A stretch of 64,000 bases of DNA from Drechslerella dactyloides (Eukaryota > Ascomycota > Orbiliomycetes > Orbiliales > Orbiliaceae), in NCBI GenBank assembly GCA_020064725.1, contig JAGTWJ010000010.1:1426001-1490000 (forward strand). Reading direction: 5' to 3'. Below, in pieces: positions 23,590 through 34,248 of this stretch (positions within the stretch are counted from its first letter, which is position 1; each line of letters opens with the position of its first letter). The position numbers and the translations under genes were made by a program. The notes beneath the pieces are model-generated. The model saw only the letters and a list, made by a program, of their open reading frames with translations, searched no databases and was not told where the DNA came from.

Positions 23590-24771
23590 ATGAGAGCCCA
23601 AAAGCATTTGGGATGGTGGTTATATCTACTCGTGGCCTTCCTGGCTGTGTTAGAACTTGCTCTATCGCTACCTCTAGGATTTGATCACTCCGAACCCAGC
23701 TGTCAATCAAGCTTGTATAAACCGGGTCGAGCGGCTAATTGTTCGTTGATCCTAAATGATTCGGCGACTCCGACAGAGAGCCCCAGGTGCGAAGACTCAC
23801 CACAAAGCCCAGCTCAGGAATTGACTCTCTGGCCTTCTGCCAATTCTACCGTCTTTACACTCGCGCAACAATCGCTAGCCCCAAGCAAAACCCGAGCGAT
23901 ATCCGTACGCGTGTTAATTCCTTCCGGGGGACCCGGAGGCCCTGTTCCACCATCGTGGTTCTACGGCAACACCCCGCGTACCGGTCCGAGGGTCAGCTGT
24001 CTGCCTCCACGATACGTTTATAACAATATCATCCCCCATAACGACTTTCCTGGGGTTCCTGCCGTGCACTACTATGACTTTCCCGATTGGCGCGGGCAAG
24101 ACGACATTTTTCAGGTGTATGCTCTTATAAGAAGGCGACAAGCGCAATGTGGCACGTGCGCATGCGACGAGGATGGCCGAATTGTGGCCCGCCCCCCCAA
24201 AGTTCTGCCTGAAAGGGAGTCAAGTTGTCCTTATCAAGGCTATGCCGATAGGTGTTCGGTGGTATTTGGTATGTTACAACTTAAGGTTTTGTGGGCGACG
24301 ACCGAAGCTTCGCCAGTTCTCACCGGCGGGCTTCGCTAACTTTTGATGGTTTGCAATGCAGCGTGCATCTGCATCGCGAAGCTTCAGCAGCCAACAGCGA
24401 CCGAAACCGGCTTAACGATTGATGACTACCAGCGGGCTATCGACGGTATCCCGGACACGATCAAGCTAGCACACAAAGGCTGGTCATGGAAAATGCATGG
24501 CCTTAATCCCGAGCCAGGGCAGAGTTTGACGTGGTCAAATTACAAAACTTGGCTTCATGACCCCGGTATAAAAGAGCCATACTCCGTCGAAGGGCCGAGC
24601 GACCGACCGACCTGGAACTGGCTCTCGAATTTGAACGCGCTCTCCGGAGGGAGCCTCGCGGGTTCGATAGGCGGTGGTGGGTTGGGGTTCCGAAAGCGGA
24701 ACGTTCCCGATGCGGCAGGGCCAACGTCGGTTCACGTCCAGGTAACCGGGAATAATATAACGATAGCATGA
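23590..24771 (+). CDS. secreted or membrane-anchored cysteine-containing orphan
   Basis: Exons 23590-24268 and 24362-24771 join as G|CG (VVFACICIAK), giving 362 residues; the intron is GTATGT..AATGCAG. The N-terminus (residues about 8-28, WWLYLLVAFLAVLELALSL) is a signal peptide or signal anchor. The body has eleven cysteines, including a CGTCACDEDG cluster and CPYQGYADRC just before the intron, aromatic motifs around VPPSWFYGNTP and VPAVHYYDFPDW, and several N-glycosylation sequons. Near the C-terminus FRKRN contains a Lys-Arg pair (338-339) that a Kex2 protease could cut, leaving a 23-residue peptide. I do not recognise a family. The ATG at 23590 is preferred because it directly precedes the hydrophobic leader. 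Confidence 0.75.
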
Positions 24772-27700
24772 AGTATGCACTCCATGGATCCGTGGCGATG
24801 TCGACTCTTATATATGTACATACACCCTCACACCCTCTCTGGGGGGGGCGGGGGGCTTTCTACTCCTTCGTGATTTCTCTTCTACGCTTGATAAAGTCCG
24901 GTCGAATATCGTTTGACTTCCCCTGCTTACCTGGCCCGGCGGTTTTTCGGTTTTATTATTTGTGAAGCAATATACAGGGTAATGTTGTCAGTTCTAGCAT
25001 GCGATGGTATCTTCTTACTTGGGTGAACTAGAGTGCAACATTCATTCTCCATCAAGGCTAGATAGGCACGTGCGGGGGTAGTCCATGACAGGTCCGGCGC
25101 GCGTGCGTAATCGTTAACGTGTTGACAGCGACACCAAGTATGGTTCTAAGATTCAGTTGTACAATTGTCGCAAGCGTCAGGTCTCATTAGTCTGGAGGCC
25201 GGAGGTTCATTATGTTACAATCAGGATATCCATATCAACACTGGGGCTAGCGGGCTGCTATCATGCATCACAGCATCTCACAGCAGCAAGCTCAGCAACG
25301 GCATACTTGTAGTATACGCATTCCAAGCAAAGTGTCGTAGAAGAGTTTGGGCGGCAAGACCGGCGTGAAGCGAAAACACACCCAGTAACTCTCGAGATAT
25401 CGCATTTATAAAGGTAGTGGCTAAAAAACAAATTTAGGAAGTCCGGTTAAAAGCTCGTACGTCCGATGCGCGATGGATACAATAAGAGGGTCAATAGAGT
25501 GTTGCAACTGCGTTCTCAGCGTTGATCAACTAGCAGTCTTGACACCAGCAAAGCCTGGAAACGCTAAACTAGGCCTTGCAATTTTATATTACCGTGTGGC
25601 GCATGTGCATATTTAAGTACGACTAAGAAGTATATATTTACTTTAGCCCCGTACATTCACGAGGGGAGTATTGCATCCTGGCGGCTCAGGGTCTCCCCAG
25701 CATTGGAACAGATGCTAAGAATATAGCTGGAGCCTCATCCACATATTCATGCCAATATAAGAAACTGGTTGGCTAACATTCTAACAACCACCCGCTTCTG
25801 AATTCTCGAGTTCCTTGTTAATAGGTTGCCTAAATAAACTTGAGCCGGGCATGATCAGCTGGACTAGGAGTAGTTCTCCGAATGAAAGTTGAGGCTACGC
25901 GTATACGGCTTTATAATTAGCTAGCTTCCAACTTGTCGGACACTTTGTAAGTGTAGACTGTCCAACATATTCGAAGCACAAAAGCAGACCCTAGGTGCCC
26001 TGGAAACCGTAACCCGCCGGACATATTGATGTCCGAGCTTATAGTGGTTGGCCTGAGGAAGCTTGGAGTGGAGCTGTTAATTTGGGCGCATGCTGTGCCA
26101 CCTTCCGAAACGGGGCCCCCAAACTCTGGGTGTATCACCAGCATCTTGCAGACTATCGCGTATGTGAGTAATGCTCGATACGAGAGCGACTTCCTGGCTC
26201 TCTTGGTTACCCACGCGGGAGGCCTGCGGTCTGTGGAATAATTCGGCGAACCTGCAGAGCTGCAGAGACCCTAACCAACCTGCCGTCTACGCAGGCGCTG
26301 AGTCAGCAGCCAACACACCAACCAAGCTGGGAAGCTTCAGCGCTGTTGTTCCATCCTTGAGCGCATGAGCTTCATCTGAACCCATGGTCACTTCTCCTTC
26401 CTCGCTCTCCACCATACTTGACGCAGTTTTGACTCTCGAGTCGGTGGGCCTCACTAACTAGCACTGGAGCTCGAGCTCGAGCATTCTAGCGGCAGGAGCC
26501 TTTAAATTGCTCCTCTGCTTGCTGTCTGAGCTTGCCGCGGGCACCTTCCGGGCAGAGCTTTCCCTTCAAACAGGATTCGTTTCGGCTGAAAGAGTCGGCC
26601 GACGCCACCTTTATGCACGTTGGTTGAGCCCCACCAGAACACGCCAAGCACCCAGTCGCGTCGAGCTGACGGAGTTTGCATCTGCATCTCTTGACAGGAC
26701 CAGGACACGCGGCCAGCTGGGCCTGACAGCTTTCAAACAGCAGGAGCGCTGCCAGCCACTCCATCTCCTCCAGGGGCACTGCAATGACGCGCTGGAGCTC
26801 ACCATCGTCGGATGTGAATTGCATGACGCATGGGATCATCTTCTCGATAGATGCGCCCCTGGCGACGATGCAATGGCTCTACGACTCTGCGTATCCAAAC
26901 AGCGCGACAGCGCACGGTCTTTCTGGCAATGGCAAACGTGCCATGGGCGGGCAAAATAGCTCGACTGGCTCGAGGCTCGGTTCCTTGGATTCCGGGCTCG
27001 TGGGACCTGCGTTGGTCCGAAGCATCTCCTTCGAGAAACTCTGCATGACACTAGGCCGAATCTGGCCCGGTTGACGTATAGTTAATCATGCATGAACGTC
27101 CTGTCGGGGCCATCTCATCACCTTGTGAACTGGCTTGCATCGCTAGAGCCAAAAGAAAAACAAGAACCAGCGGCAACCCTGTTGATTCCAGGATAATCGG
27201 CTTTGTGCAAGACAGACATTGAAAAGACGTGACCAAAAAAAAAAAAAGGAAGGCCCCTGCTGCTTCTCGATGGGGCTGACCTAACTCTGGAGCACCACCA
27301 TGATGCGCTGGCACCAAACGGATTTTTCTCGGGTGGAAAGCTTTGGATGCAGCTCTCCTTATAATAGGCCTATCGCCAGCATTAACGTGCCACATGGCAA
27401 GCTGGGAAGCCAACCTCGTCTTCTTCGTTGAAGAACTGATATTCCTATCACAATCGAGGGGAACCTGCTGCGGCTACACCTCCGCACCTTCAATTGTCCT
27501 TCCACTCACGAATTTCTTTTGTCAACTTTTGTGACGACCTCCTCCGATACCATTGTTTTGCTATCGCTCCTTGTTTTGTGCATATCATCAGCCTTTCTGC
27601 ATCTGTCTTTCTTTCCTCCCTAGGAGCTTCCTCTCTCTCGCTCCTCGTCGAACGCTGTCTACCTCTCTCGCTTTTAAAGTTGACAGCCCCAGGCGTTATA

Positions 27701-27829
27701 TCAGCATTGGACAAGTATTTGCAGCTGCCAATCACCAGCACTGCCTCATTCGCTACCTCTAGAGCGGCTTCCGTATATTTATCGGCCATCGGGTAGCTTT
27801 AGACGCGTCGAGGGAATCTGCTTGCAAGA
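24772..27829. other. intergenic; possible broken gene near 26.5-27.1 kb
   Basis: No intact gene. A minus-strand frame from about 27040 to 26486 reads as protein-like sequence but contains an in-frame TAG (near 26877), so at most a relic. A homopolymer A run (27235-27247) and G run (24841-24854) are present. CT-rich sequence at 27590-27680 probably belongs to the leader of the downstream gene. Confidence 0.4.
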
Positions 27830-29005
27830 ATGGTCAACCCGTTCCTTTACGCCGCGCAGGTGAGCTTGCTGCTGGCGCTTTCGCGAGGGATTACCGCCCA
27901 CCCAATCGCCAGAAGCACCGTATGGGAGACGGTAACTGTAACGACCTGCAAGAATGCATGCGTGCCGCATCCGACAAGCAGCTCGGTCACCAGTGTTACT
28001 TCTGGATGTGATGACACCACTACCTCTGAAGTAACAACCACATCGACTAGCGAGACCTCGACAACTAGCTCCTCGCCAACATGTACTTCTTCGCCACCGC
28101 CAAATAATGATGATTTCAGAAAGCGGAATTACGACACCATTCACCGAATATACAACCTGACCATCTTCCCTAACCAGGTCCCCATAATAACATATGGTGG
28201 AGCGGCTGTCCCTGATGGCCTTTTCGCAAATGACACCAGCGGTCGGATCTCCCCAGTCGGCAACTTCACAGACTTTGAAGACTCGATAGAGTATTTCTTC
28301 GCGCTCCCCCCGATACCCCAATCCAACAAGAACAATGCTGCCTTCAGCCGCTTTGAGCTCGCGCAGTTCTCCTCCGAATGTCCGGAAGTCGCTGCCAGCA
28401 CGGTGTATCTCTACACGTCTGTCGTGAACCCCGGTGGCCCGGATGATGGCAAACTCATCACAATCCTCAGACAGACCGGCTTCTGGAAGTTCAACGCGAA
28501 AGGCGAGGTCGAAAATTACGACTTGGACTTGATCGAGATCGACCACTTCATATCAGAGCTCACATCGACAGACTACGACACGCCGGAAGCACAGGCAGAA
28601 TTGATAGCCACGACCTGTATGACACAAGCATTGCGATGTGTCGGCCCCTATCAGGAGTACGAAAGCATCGAGCAATGCATCGATGTTCTGACCAACCAGA
28701 AGAAATTCGGGTCCTTTACAAACATCTGGAGCGACTCGGTGGTGTGTCGGTCCATCCACCTCGTCTTGACGATAACGCGCCCTGCGGCGCATTGCCCGCA
28801 CGTCGGGCCGTCTGGCGGCATGAAGGTAAGCTCCTTAGCACCGAATACGGCAATATTCAGTCGCGAACTGTGTAAAGACAATGGGCTAACGAGATGGCTG
28901 TGGTGGTAGTGTGTGGACTATCCATACTTAGTCCGGGAATTCGACGATGAGCGCTTATGGGGGCGCACGGACCTCTTCCGATGTCCGGGGGTACCCGCAT
29001 ATTGA
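27830..29005 (+). CDS. secreted orphan with NTF2-like pattern and conserved CPHVGP motif
   Basis: Exons 27830-28825 and 28910-29005 give 363 residues; the 84-bp intron (GTAAG..GGTAG) has a GGCTAAC branch site and joins as MK|CVDYPYLVREFDDE. Residues 1-23 are a signal peptide. Residues 47-90 are Ser/Thr-rich, then FRKRN (Lys98-Arg99) offers a Kex2-type cleavage. The mature part (ITYGGAAVPDGLFA.., FFALPPIP, FSSECPEVAASTVYLYTS, ILRQTGFWKFNAKGEVENYD) follows a pattern I associate with uncharacterised fungal secreted proteins of NTF2-like shape; the C-terminal half has cysteines in CMTQALRCVGPY, CPHVGPSGGMKC and LFRCPG. Function is unknown. The NTF2-like assignment is inference from the beta-strand and FWKF pattern. 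Confidence 0.8.
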
Positions 29006-32000
29006 GCGCTCCCCACAACATGTGGGGAAGCACAGAAAACCCCATCCACGACTTGTGACAAATTCGGCATATTAGAAAATTTCGAGTTTTGGAAAAGCAA
29101 AAGCTCATAATAATACCACAGTAACGATGTCTACGATTTACTAATGTTCATATTCCTTTTAATACCCACGACAGCTCCTAAACGGCCTCGCGGAGGTTGA
29201 AAGATTTCTCCCCGTGCGAGCCGTGGTGCCATCAAGCACGAAAGCTTGTCAATTCACATACTTTGCGATATTCTCTCTGCTAATCACCGATTTTGTACAT
29301 TTCCTTGGTAAGGTGGTCTCGTTCGCCCGATGTCACTTTCCCTCCTCTTTTTTTTTCGAGTTTCAAAAGAACCATTTTCTGCATCTCTATTCGCATTCGT
29401 CGGGGTGGGTTACTACCATTGGGTTGGCTATGCTTGCATGCGCGCTGCATATTCCTCGTTATTTTTAATCATTTTAGAATTCCCTTCTCCTTGTACTGTT
29501 TTTTACCCTTACGATTCATGATTGAGCGATTTTGATGAGCCATTACTACCTGCATGTTAATACGGTCGAGCTAGCTTGCGTGCTTGGGGTGCTATAGCGA
29601 TCTATATCTATATATTCTACGATTGGGAACGATAGCTTCAACTTTATGAACGGGGAAACCCTATAAACGTTCCAATGTGACACTTTCGTAGGCGTCGAAT
29701 CTCTCTAACGTCATCAGCGAAAGTCGAAGTTGTCACTAATAGCGACGAACGTCGGGATTGAGCAGTCGAGATCTAGTAGGGCGTACAAGCTTCGAACTCT
29801 ATCCATATATAAGTATATATCTCTGCGGGGCTACGATAGCGGCCATATCGATACCGATTAGCCCGGAAGATGCATGCAAGCATCCATCTTGTAATGCAGG
29901 TCACACCAACTTATCCGGGGCCCGAATTTACCAATCTGGAACGTGCCTCCGTAAACGTTCCCGCCGGCACCCCCCTGGATCCGCGGCTGCACGAGTGTGT
30001 TACCAGGAACCGCTGCTGTCTGGCCCCTTGCTTGATTTGAGCTGGCATGGAATGTAGGTAAGGCTGTTTTGGGGACGAAAGCGGTTAGAACGTTGGTACA
30101 ATGGGTTGAATTGTCGCAGTCGACGGGTCCCGAATGATGGATATTGGATGCTTAATTACGTATACGGCAGGTACGTACAATTTGGCGTGCATTGACACTT
30201 AGGTAAGTACCCGCCTGCCTTACGGTAGTCTGGGCTTGGAGGTACCTGTACAGGGTATCAGCTGGCATTGGAGCGCTTACGCACGGTATTGGTACCACTA
30301 GTACCGTCTACAGACCAATTATTCTATCTACAGTCTCCGGTCCTAGCGAAAGCCAGCTTTGGACCCGATAATACAATATATAAGTACTTAAGTATATACT
30401 CTAATATAAAAACCCCATTTCTATAATAGTTGGGTATTCTATAGTCATATATATCATAGAGATTAGATTCTTATAAAGAACCTTAGTTTATATAGGATAT
30501 CCATGTGTTGTGCTGTTATCCTATAACAACTATAATATAAGAAATTGCATATAAACTAGTTTAAGATATTAAGAGATATACAGATACTATAAAATTAAGA
30601 GGCACTAGTGTGTATATAGGTTGATACTTAACTTGTTGCTTGGCTTCTAAATATAAGGGCGTAAATGAATGTAGTTAAGTAGGCAAATCGAGAATTATAA
30701 CTGTTATTGCGGATGTAGAAGTAGCTATATATATAGAGGCAGCTATTGTTGGGCCATGGCTTTGTTTAAGAGGGAGACTGGTAGTAAGCTCGCTACCCTT
30801 TAATCCCCTCTCTTTCCTCAGAGCCCTCTATTAGACAATCATCAAAGATAATCAACATACTCCATGAGAGACCTACATACCCCTGTGGTAGACATACCCA
30901 TTGTCAGCATCCGCAATCACAATAGCCTACAGGTTTCGGGTACAAGCTAAGTTTAGAGCTTCGCTCGCACATGAGAAATATGACAAGCTTTATTTTGCTA
31001 GAGGAGTGGTGAGGTATAGCTCCCAATTGTGACAGCGGATGCCGATATTGTGATATCTCCGCTATGTAGGTCTCTCCTAGAGGATGGTATGTCTTGTGTG
31101 TAATAGAGAGGGCTCTGAGTAGTGGAAGCTTGAATAAGCAATATCATCCAAAGCGATATTTTGGTACTGCTGTGGGATAACACAGCTCGATATTTATAAA
31201 TTGCAAATGTTTCACAGCTTATCGTCCTCGCCGTATAAAGCCTTTTCTTCGGCAAGCTCTTTCCCGGCCGAATCTAGAGCCTCAAGATTAGAATATTGGG
31301 AGGTTGTCCGACTAAACCTCCAAAATATTAACAATCTCAACTATCATCTAGCTTACTGTAAAATAACTGTGTATTTATATTGGCTAAGTGTTCTATAGAA
31401 TTATCCATTAATTAATAAGTCGTTCCCCTATCAATCTTCTGCTTGAGAATGGTGCGGTAAACCTATTTGCCTCACGGTCTCGCGGGGCCATCGGCGGCCG
31501 GGCTCTCTAGCTGCGAATCATCAACGCTTGGATAATAACAACGTAGGCCAGATCACGCCTGCCGCTCCAGGATTATAGTCAAGTTGCTTCCCTGAGGGCA
31601 CTAAGCTCGGAGATTCTGAGTTGCGAGACCATCTGAGCTGTTTGTTCTCTCAGCATTATCTCTAGACAGTCCCCCACGACGGATCCTTAACCGTAATACA
31701 ACACGCACACGCACAATTTTATCTCAGACAAAGTAAATACATTCATCTGGTTCCTTGATTCAATTGGCAGCCCATTATATCACAATGCTGGGCAAAACGC
31801 CATCTGTATCTCCTTCACTATCGGCGACGCCGATCCCAGAGAAATCCTAAGACACCGCGATCTCCGCCTCGGGGCCGCTCCTAAACTGGATAAAGAATGA
31901 CAACGGAAACGCTCTTCTGGACGACCCATCAGTTGACAAAATTTCAGAACTGTGTCCTTTTAAGACTCTCTTCGATCGACACGTCAATCGACAGTCAGTA

Positions 32001-34096
32001 GAGGCTACAACCTGGGTGATCCCTCTAAATACGTGTTTACGCATTTCTATTAAATGGATAGAGTGTTAAAAGAAGCTTGCGTTTGAGAAATCATAGCACT
32101 CAAGCCCGAGAGACTACGGATTTTGAGACGAGCTTCAGTAGAAGATGACTAATAGACCAAAGACGCCTGGGGGATGATTTCTTAGGAGATCTCTAAAATA
32201 TTAATATTTGGTCTAATATTAGCAATGAAAGTGATTTGCATTTTGGTTTACTCACAAAGCTCGTTTTATACCTATTAACTCTAACAGAACTATTGAAGCA
32301 TCGATCTTTCAATGATGGTAGTCCGTCCCGCGGCGAACGCCGCTGCCATCAGATCGCAAAGAGTCTAGAATTTTATTACTTGAAATGAACTCACATCGGG
32401 AATAACGCAATAAACCCCTTATTCATGTTCTTTGCGTTGTTTATGCGGTTTGCTTCGATTGTCCCCCCAATAGATCCTCTGGCTGCTCCTTCTCCAACCG
32501 CTACTCTCACTTCCGCTTTCGATTTCTTCTTGCTGTACCTTTTTACGTGGAAAGTCTACCAATGCGGTACAAGGCTAAGCTTGCCTTGTGCACAAAAATA
32601 AACTCAGCTCGTAAGCACTTCTCTAACTTCGGCTTATTAAACTCCAGTAATAATCTCAACCGGATAATTTGAAATGGCTGGATGAGACAGGTCTCAGCTC
32701 GGCTCAGAAAACCAAACTCTAGCCGCGGAAGCTCTCAGCCCTAGCAACTTCGTGTTGTCAGCCCATACTTATGTTGATGAATATACAACGCATATAAGGC
32801 TCTAAGTGATGCGCTCTATTCTAAGCGATAGTTCGATAGTTCCATAGCGACGTTACAATCGCTTTAATGAGCAACTATAGATAGATGGTGAGCTTTTGAA
32901 TCAAGCTGATATTCAAATTCTAGTTACATATCATGAAAGATGTAAAAGTTATAGGGATGGCTGACGGTGCCTTGTGTAAGTAGAAACTCCGCTTCATTAT
33001 AACCATACAGTGGCGGCCGTTATGCCAGGACGGTTCACCTGATATTTGTCTCTGATTTCTAACAATCTTCGATATTTATCTCTTCTATAAGTAATTATCA
33101 CTGTCTTCGTAAACATTTGGAACAGCTGATCGCCCGCCTTTGACTTAGAAAGAAGTGGTCTACTCTAGGTTGGATATAACATTTTCTTAAAGTTGTTCTG
33201 AAGACAACGAAACCTCTGTTCCTACTGGCCTAAATCCAACCACGCTCCACCAAAAACTCGTGCATTCTTCGCTAGAAGTGGTAGTGATTGTTTGGAGCAT
33301 GCCTCCGATTGCCACCTTGTTAATCGGGAAAGCAAGGTTTATGACCTGGCCAATACGAGCCCATGGATATTGATTTTGCAAATTTGGTCAAGGTCATCCA
33401 ATTGAAGCATAGCCTTGAGTCTCCCGGTGCATTCAATGGTGTTGCTCGTGATTTGGATACCGAGACCAATTGTAGAATATGGTTTCCATAGCAGAGAGCC
33501 AATATCCAAGCGCTGACGACTTCAGCCCTACAGCTCCCCATCCGACGTAATGTACATTAGGTCAAGCGGACCATCAAGCTGGAAAGTATTCGGTTACACT
33601 ATTGCATTCGAACGCTTCAGCCTTAACGCTGAAGCGCCAATGGAAGATTGAGTCAATGGTTGGTTGCAGGCGGTACATCGGTTTATAGGCTTTTAAAACC
33701 ATAAGGCAACGCCACGGCTCTCTTAGCAAATGTGCGGCATCTGGCCCGCGAGACAAGCAAGCAGGAAAGAATTGACGATTGCGCTTAAAATAATTGCTCA
33801 AAGCACTATGACCAATTATCTGGATATATCGTCTGTGATGCCGATGAGTGACTGACAAAAGCGAATTTCCACTGAGCTGATATTTATCTAGGACATGAAG
33901 CGGGCGTCATTCATTGGCCTGATGAGACGGGACGTCGTGCGTTTAGATGGATGAGCTCAGCTGGATACCGAGGCGGGGCCACAGGCACGGAATGGACAAG
34001 CACCTGAATAACGCCAACATAACTTGCTCAGCTCATGATATTGGTTTCATACATAGTACTAGTGACAACAAGACCTATCAGCGTGGATCGCCCAAG
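29006..34096. other. AT-rich gene-poor tract with repeats and coding relics
   Basis: About 5 kb without an intact gene. 30360-30760 is strongly AT-rich; a foldback repeat lies at 30817-31119. Around 31784-32060 (plus) and 33140-33860 (minus) there are stretches that read as protein between stops, suggesting decayed genes or transposons. This is the most repeat-like part of the window. Confidence 0.5.
30817..31119. repeat. imperfect foldback (inverted) repeat
   Basis: Left arm 30817-30923 and right arm 31026-31119 are imperfect inverted copies around a spacer of about 100 bp. Shared blocks, in left-arm orientation, are CTCAGAGCCCTCT, GAGAGACCTACATA and the terminal GCATCCGC..TCACAAT. The middle has drifted through indels. 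It may be a decayed foldback element or two inverted copies of a longer mobile element. Confidence 0.6.
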
Positions 34097-34104
34097 TATA
34101 TAAA
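34097..34104 (+). promoter_or_regulatory. TATA box of intronless orphan gene
   Basis: TATATAAA lies 7 bp before an in-frame ATG at 34111 and about 145 bp before the ATG at 34249. A TATA box so close to 34111 implies that transcription starts downstream of it and that 34249 or 34267 is the real start. Confidence 0.45.
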
Positions 34105-34248
34105 TCAACCATGAGAACATCCATTGAACGGCATTCCTCAACAATCAGAATAGCAAGACAGACCGGCAAATCGAATTGGAAGCATTTCGCAATCATACAC
34201 AAAGAATACTTACTCAATTTTACCCTCTCTGATATATATCACCCTTTT

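Noticed and set aside
24841..24854. G-rich run as a G-quadruplex or telomere-like element
   Set aside because: A single run, not four G-tracts with short loops, and no telomeric repeat nearby.
27779..28546. 255-codon minus-strand frame
   Set aside because: Antisense to the well-supported secreted protein gene at 27830-29005, which has a signal peptide and a valid intron.
34111..34248. Upstream ATG extension of the intronless orphan
   Set aside because: The TATA box at 34097-34104 is only a few bases away, so this ATG would precede the transcript start.
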